NCBI RefSeq assembly: GCF_902713425.1
Contig: NC_081245.1
Location: 3,895,108-3,959,107 of the forward strand
Reading direction: 5' to 3'
DNA length: 64,000 nucleotides
From: Acipenser ruthenus
Taxonomy: Eukaryota > Chordata > Actinopteri > Acipenseriformes > Acipenseridae
Numbering within the stretch: the stretch's first letter is position 1; each line of letters opens with the position of its first letter. Shown one piece after another: positions 58,401 through 64,000 of this stretch. The notes under the pieces were generated by a model, which worked only from the letters and a program-made list of their open reading frames with translations, was not told where the DNA came from and did no database searches. The translations under genes and the position numbers were made by a program.

Positions 58401-59027
58401 CACAAGACTGAATTCCAGAACTTTGGCCAGAACGATTCAGAACCTTGCAGAGCAGATGAATTTTTTGGCAGGTTCTTCGATGGCAGACCTGAATTCAAGA
58501 AACTCTGGGATTTGTTTAAACTCCTTTTGACGCTCTCCCATGGACAAACGGCTGTTGAACAAGGTCACTCTGTCAACAAAGATATGTTCGTTGAAAATCT
58601 AAAGGAAAAGACTATTGTTGCACAACATATTGTGCGTGATTCTTTGTCCTCTTTAGGAGAAAATCATACAGACTTGGCCATTACAAAGAAACTCCTGCAG
58701 CACGTAAAAGCAGCCAAGATGAGGTACGTCCAGTTCTTAGAGGACCAGAAGAAAGCCAAGACAGAAACAGAAAAGGAAAGAAAGAGAAAGAAAATACAAG
58801 ATGAAATTGCAGGCGTACAGAAGAAGAGACGGAAGGTCTTGAAAATCATTAGTACCATGCAGAAAGTAGCTGATGAAATGGCTGAGCTTGCTGAAAAGAA
58901 ACATGACTTTACTCTTCTTACCAAATCAAATGCTTACAGAAAAAGTGCAAAAGAAAAATCAAATGAAACCGCTGAACTGGACGCCAAGCTTTCAGAGCTA
59001 AAGGACAAGGCTAAATATTTTGATTAG
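52484..59027 (+). CDS. ZNF/hAT fusion gene: acidic exons joined to a hAT-BED transposase exon
   Basis: Predicted 990-residue protein from exons 52479-52676 (start ATG 52484), 55574-55831 and 56506-59027, all phase 1. Exon A is the third HISPEL-type acidic exon. Exon B carries repeated IKEESPVLEPVL units (three IKEE motifs, SUMO type). Exon C starts as a normal C2H2 terminal exon ([20 protein letters not shown]) and then passes in frame into a full-length hAT-like protein. That has a BED-type finger (CKYC...HMRGQGH), an RNase H-like core (AMDGPRVNW; HIVH-like LHVVHSS) and a C-terminal hAT motif (GQTAVEQGHSVNK), ending in a charged coiled coil. The first catalytic Asp expected in the VSFD motif is Asn (AVSFNVCLNE). 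The frame is unbroken for 840 codons. Transcription presumably starts near 44.6 kb. Confidence 0.65.
52677..53419. other. intron, nothing assigned
   Basis: Intron after the third acidic exon. It diverges from the paralogous introns soon after the donor. An A-run lies near 52760. No gene. Confidence 0.5.
53420..55422. mobile_element. non-autonomous hAT-type element
   Basis: Ends cagggttctccccagg (53420-53435) and cctgggggagaaccctg (55406-55422) are inverted complements of the hAT type. No transposase ORF lies inside. A family A SINE is inserted at 53466-53754. A convincing 8-bp target duplication is not seen (agctaatt versus taatcatt). Confidence 0.5.
53466..53754 (-). mobile_element. SINE family A
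   Basis: Minus-strand copy near the left end of the hAT-type element, with internal duplications of the ttttacatac segment. Confidence 0.95.
55848..56219. repeat. 41-bp minisatellite, 9 units
   Basis: Units of gaaagcatgcagagatgaat followed by ggcggggtgtattgctctatt, in the intron between exon B and the hAT exon. Early units read ggcaggg, later ones ggcgggg, and the last ones ggtggat. Confidence 0.95.
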
Positions 59028-59321
59028 TTTATAAGTTATTATTTATTATTTTTTACTCACTGTAATTTCATTTAGAATTTTAATTAGGCTCTCCGCATGA
59101 ACCACTACGGGGACAAAACACTTAGTTTGCCTCCTTGTCAGGAAGGATGGGGTTGCTTTGAAGAACAAGATAAGCCTTATCTGCTTTTATTTATTTATTT
59201 TTTTAATAGTAGCATAAACTTATTGGCCTATCCTCAAGACTGTTCTAACTGCTGCTTTGCTTAAGTAATGTTCTTGAGAAGTTGTGGAAAATTATTCTTA
59301 ATCAAGGGTGGGAACCCTGAC
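56562..59321 (+). mobile_element. hAT element interrupting the C2H2 exon
   Basis: Compared with the C2H2 exon at 22543, host sequence runs to about 56574 and resumes at about 59321 (gtgcaagaaacagggagaga versus gtgcaagacacacagagaga). agtgcaaga is present on both sides (56566-56574 and 59322-59330), in keeping with a target duplication. The right terminus caagggtgggaaccctg (59303-59319) is a typical hAT end. A matching left terminus is not visible; coding sequence starts immediately. Confidence 0.65.
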
Positions 59322-59860
<539 letters not shown>

Positions 59861-60850
59861 CTGTCACTGAAGAGATTAACGTATTCAAGTCCAGTGAACA
59901 TGTGTGAATATAGCATTTTTAAAATGTAGATATTGTGAAAAAAATCCTGTGCTTCAGTATTTTGTTGTTTTGTTTTGCAAACTAGTAAAATGTATCTATC
60001 CTAAGTTATTACGATGCTGTATTTGGACCATTTTATTAAAATACTATGCTAGGATAAAAAACGGTTTGACTTAATAAATGTATGTTTGAGATGCCCAAAG
60101 ATACCCATCCATTTGATTTCAAAGTTACTTTCTTAAGAGAGATTGCAAATGTAATTTGAAATCACAAACCCATTAAAATATCTCATGGTTGAAATATCTC
60201 TTTAGTTTGGGTGGTGGAAAATATGTAATTCACTATATATACGGTATTTAGAACATGTTAAAACATGATATGAAAATCGTGTATGAATCAGAGAGCGCAG
60301 CTTAATTTAGGAGGCAGAATAGCTACAAGAAATGTTTCTAATTTAATTCTATTTAGTAAATGATAAACCTTGGCAACATTTTGTGGAAAATGTATTTTAT
60401 TGAGGAGTTATTCTTGATTGTGAATACGACAAACTCTCTGTGGATGGATTATTGTAAGAAAGCAGTAATTGTTTTTATAGATATTATTATATGTCTGAAC
60501 CCTGCATTTACCATGGCTGTTTAGGTGCATTAAATGCCCCCTTTTTATATGAAATGTATACTATTCTGAAATAATTTTTCCAACACGGCACATTATGGTC
60601 TATTGATTATCTGCAGTTCCTCGCAGTTTCAATATTGGCAGTAGCTGATATAGGTATGAGTGAGCTGATTTTTACATATTATCATGAATGGCAGAGGGTA
60701 GAGAGGAGCCATTAAACCTGTTTAACATTCCAGTTTAAAAATGGCTACGTATTTTAAAAGACACACAAGGGGTTAGAGGGCTTCAATTCCCCGGTGTGCA
60801 ATCCGATTCAAATTTATGTCTGCAGAAATAAACCTTTTAACAGCTAGGGG
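59861..60850. other. intergenic, nothing assigned
   Basis: AT-rich DNA with no recognised ORF or repeat. Confidence 0.5.
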
Positions 60851-60854
60851 TTCT

Positions 60855-60965
60855 AGGGGTGTGCCGATTCATCGGTTCGCACTGTGAAGCATGATATTTT
60901 TCGTCATGATACGATTATCGATACAGTGACCCCTGTATCGGTACACTGCAATGAAAAAATTAAAT
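60855..60965. mobile_element. hAT-type terminal fragment (tentative)
   Basis: The text taggggtgtgccgattcatc and gatacgattatcgatacagt is like the ends of fish Ac-type hAT elements. The other end is not identified. Confidence 0.35.
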
Positions 60966-61257
60966 GTGAAAAAAACCTGGAGGTACTTCTAAGGGTCATA
61001 GAGCGTATGCGGGACGACTTGGAAATGCACAAATAAAAATGAAAGTAAAAGAAAATTCTCATAATTTTTTAAAAACTGTTTATATTATCTCTAAACCCCT
61101 GTGCATAAATATCAAATTTTTGTTTAGCAGCTCAAAGTTTACGGTTTGACTACAGTTTCAAAATGATCCTCCAAATCAAAATGAAACTAAAATAGGCAAT
61201 TGCTACTCGTGCTAGACTAGCACGGTACTTGTTTGGTTCCATGTCTGTTTGTTTTGG

Positions 61258-61993
61258 CCTCTGTGTCCATTCTCTTCCAGGTCTGCTTTCGTACCCTGCA
61301 GTACTGACTGTCTGTGTCCATTCTCTTCCAGGTCTGCTTTCGGACCCTGCAGTACTAACTGTCTGTGTCCATTCTCTTCCAGGTCTGCTTTCGGACCCTG
61401 CAGTACTGACTGTCTGCGTCCATTCTCTTCAGGTCTGCTTTTGGACCCTGCAGTACTGACTGTCTGTGTCCATTCTCTTCCAGGTCTGCTTTCGGACCCT
61501 GCAGTACTGACTGTCTGTGTCCATTCTCTTCCAGGTCTGCTTTCGTACCCTGCGGTACTGACTGTCTGTGTCCATTCTCTTCCAGGTCTGCTTTCGTACC
61601 CTGCAGTACTGACTGTCTGTGTCCATTCTCTTCCAGGTCTGCTTTCGGACCCTGCAGTACTGACTGTCTGTGTCCATTCTCTTCCAGGTCTGCTTTCGGA
61701 CCTTGCAGTACTGACTGTCTGTGTCCATTCTCTTCCAGGTCTGCTTTCGGACCCTGCAGTACTGACTGTCTGTGTCCATTCTCTTCCAGGTCTGCTTTCG
61801 GACCCTGCAGTACTGACTGTCTGTGTCCATTCTCTTCAGGTCTGCTTTCAGACCCTGCAGTACTGACTGTCTGTGTCCATTCTCTTCCAGGTCTGCTTTC
61901 ATACCCTGCAGTACTGACTGTCTGTGTCCATTCTCTTCCAGGTCTGCTTTCGTACCCTGCAGTACTGACTGTCTGTGTCCATTCTCTTCCGGG
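61258..61993. repeat. 51-bp minisatellite, about 14 units
   Basis: Units of ctgtctgtgtccattctctt followed by ccaggtctgctttcggaccc and tgcagtactga. Two units lack one base (cttcagg), which shifts the apparent frames. Long open frames on both strands result from the unit length (a multiple of 3) and are not genes. Confidence 0.95.
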
Positions 61994-62069
61994 TCTATCC
62001 GTGACATGGAGGATACACAAAAAATTCAGTATTGCAACGCCCACACTCTGCAAACCGCATTACCTGATC

Positions 62070-63185
62070 AATCAATCTTTATTTTACAATATAGCGCCTT
62101 TCATAGTGGACCACCATCACAAAGCGCTTCACAAGATAGTGAGGAACAATGCATGATACATTAAATACAGTGAAATACAGGGCATAGTACATTAAATTCA
62201 AACAGTAAAAAAAAAACAATGCAAATACATTAAATACAGGCATATTAAATACAAGCCTAGGATGTGAATTCTAAACATTGTGGATGCGTGCGTCATACAG
62301 AATCATACGAATAAGACCTGAAATACCAATTTAGACAACAGCTAATAACAGATATCAGGCTTAAAGAGCATTGAAAGCAAGAGAGAACAGGTGGGTCTTG
62401 AGAGTTGATTTGAAGCGAGCGACGGTGGGTGCATCACGCACCAAAGCTGGGAGAGAGTTCCAGAGAGTCAGAGCCATGAAGCTAGAAGAGCGCTCTCCGA
62501 GTGTGCTGCACTTTTGCTTGGGTATAACAAGCAAGCCAGAGTCAGAGGACCTCCGCTTGCAGGCAGGGGCATAACGGGTCAGCAGGTTGGAGAGATACTC
62601 TGGACCTGTGTGATGAAGGGCCTTGTAGGCAAGCAGGAGAATTTTGAAAGTAATCCTGAACTTTACAGGTAGCCAGTGCAGCTGGGAAAGAATGGGTAAT
62701 GTGATCATGTTTTACATCTGGTAATGATCCTAGCAGCATTGTGAACCAGCTGCAATTGGTTTATGGCGCGTGATGGAAGACCACCATAGAGAGAGTTGCA
62801 GTAGTCGAGTCGAGAGGAGATGAATGCATGACAGAGTATCTCTGCATTGGGGAGGGAAAGGTAGGGACGGACCTTTGAGATGTTTCAGAGGTGGTAGAAG
62901 GAGGATTTGATTACAGAGGAGATTTGGGCATTCGTACAGTGGGGGAAGGCAGCAGCAGACAGTCTCCAAACTTCAAGTAAGCAATATTGAGATTCTTGAG
63001 TTGAGTTTTTGATCCTACTAGAAGTTGTTCAGATTTGTTAGTGTTGAATTGAAGAAAATTGTCAGACATCCAGGCCTCCATGTCTTGGATGCAAGCTGAG
63101 AGCAGGACCATGGCAGAGGGACATCCAGGGTCAAGTTTTAGGTAGAGCTGGGTGTCATCTGCATAGGAGTGAAACATGAGGCTAT
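62070..63185 (-). mobile_element. L2-like LINE fragment
   Basis: On the minus strand, the reverse transcriptase segment FHSYADDTQLYLKL (catalytic YADD) at 63177 is followed by LHWLPVKFRITFKILLLAYK and LWNSLPALVRDAPTVARFKS to 62361. The 3' tail (aagattgattgat on the minus strand) is near 62070. Frames are broken; only the C-terminal half is present. Confidence 0.8.
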
Positions 63186-63328
63186 GTTAGCAGATGAGGT
63201 GACCCAAGGGAAGCATGTAGGAATGGATACATGAATAAGAAAGATCTATAAAGTTCATAGATTGATTGATTTGGAAATGCTTGTGTAACATACTATTTAT
63301 TTTCTTTCAATTATCTCATTACTAGAAT

Positions 63329-63454
63329 CCCTAAAGGGACATGGTGTAAATTAAAAAGGGAGGCTACTATCTTGTGAGCATGAGTTATCATATTAAGTCG
63401 TGTACACGACATAGTAACCTCCCCTTTTAATTTTCACACCATGTACCTTTAGGG
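63329..63454. mobile_element. foldback MITE
   Basis: A 126-bp palindrome-like unit. The left arm ccctaaagggacatggtgta plus aattaaaaagggaggctact is complementary to the right arm, which ends accatgtacctttaggg. The centre contains gtcgtgtacacgac. Non-coding. Confidence 0.8.
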
Positions 63455-63933
63455 TTTCCGTACATTGCTATGGCACACATACATCACATTTATTTTCCAG
63501 CATATCACACACGTGTTTTTGTGTCCTTCATAAATAAAAACAAAATTAAAAAAAAGAAAAAAACTAAAATGGTTATGACAGTTATATCTGTATACTTGGA
63601 AAAATACACAATAAATAACTTGTCTCCCTCCAGATGTGTTTAATATTCCAACTGTTCTAACACGTTTTTCCAATTCCACATATAATTCTATGACAACATG
63701 AACACAACCATGGCTGTTCTGGTTTTAGACCTGACCTGACCGGCCCACTGGTGACTCCACATGTTGTCTGAAGTGAACCCACCTCCTGTACCAGTTAAAC
63801 TATTACACTAAAACAACATAAAGATAAGACCAATAAAATGTTACATACTTCAGCCTTAGTATATATACTGACATTACCACAAAGCATGCAAAAACCACAA
63901 CCTAAATATGCCCTAATGAAGATAAGAATTATC

Positions 63934-64000
63934 ATTATTATTATTTGTTTATTTAGCAGACGCCTTTATCCAAGGCGACTTACAGAGACTAGGGTGTGTG
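63934..64000 (-). mobile_element. SINE family B, cut by window end
   Basis: Tail and body start (tttatttagcagacgccttt, ggcgacttacagagactagg) continue beyond the window. Confidence 0.9.

Noticed and set aside
61229-62053. Long repetitive open frames on both strands (HSLPGLLSDPAVLTV-type and ENGHRQSVLQG-type)
   Set aside because: They are a by-product of the 51-bp tandem repeat whose length is a multiple of three.

Overview
The window looks like repeat-rich chromosomal DNA of a non-teleost ray-finned fish, most likely a sturgeon or paddlefish. This is inferred from two abundant tRNA-derived SINE families (11 copies of family A, 8 of family B), from L2, Tx1/L1 and other LINEs, and from Tc1, piggyBac, hAT, Helitron and Polinton-type remains. 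No species can be fixed from sequence alone. The host genes form a cluster of spliced C2H2 zinc-finger (ZNF) genes. All their introns are phase 1, so exons can be swapped without breaking frame.

Layout. 0.2-0.6 kb: possible last exon of an unidentified minus-strand gene. 1.3-9.8 kb: two ZNF genes in a direct tandem duplication of about 4-5 kb, differing in finger number (13 versus 8 units). 10.4-12.7 kb: an unassigned ORF and a broken Polinton-type integrase fossil. 13.3-23.4 kb: a plus-strand ZNF gene whose short acidic exon is followed by a piggyBac transposase exon and then by a C2H2 exon. 26.9-32.1 kb (minus): a paralogue of that gene start, followed by an intact but different piggyBac ORF. 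32.5-35.8 kb: a ZNF gene head-to-head with it. 37-40 kb: Tc1 and LINE debris. 40.0-44.1 kb (minus): another ZNF gene, head-to-head with a plus-strand gene of 44.5-59.0 kb whose C2H2 exon has been interrupted by an intact hAT/BED transposase ORF. 45.5-52.1 kb: a nest of Helitron, L2, solo LTR and SINE copies inside the long intron of that gene. 59-64 kb: relic fingers, a 51-bp minisatellite, an L2-like LINE and a foldback MITE.

Main observation. One 198-bp acidic exon (encoding an [10 protein letters not shown]-type peptide with IKEE motifs) occurs three times. Each copy is followed, in the same orientation and compatible phase, by a different transposase ORF: piggyBac-A, piggyBac-B and hAT. 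For piggyBac-A and hAT the reading frame continues exactly from the host exon, through a canonical splice site, into the full-length transposase. In both of these an Asn stands where the family normally has a catalytic Asp. This is the pattern expected of host-transposase fusion genes (transposase capture by alternative splicing), here repeated within one ZNF cluster. The two piggyBac insertions and the hAT insertion are separate events. The piggyBac-A insertion site can be read against an empty site in the paralogue, and the hAT insertion against a related C2H2 exon.

The gene pairs at 26.9-35.8 kb and 40.0-59.0 kb are mirror-image copies of one divergent unit: a gene with the [14 protein letters not shown]-type coiled-coil first exon and a gene with the HISPEL-type exon, sharing a promoter region of several hundred bases.
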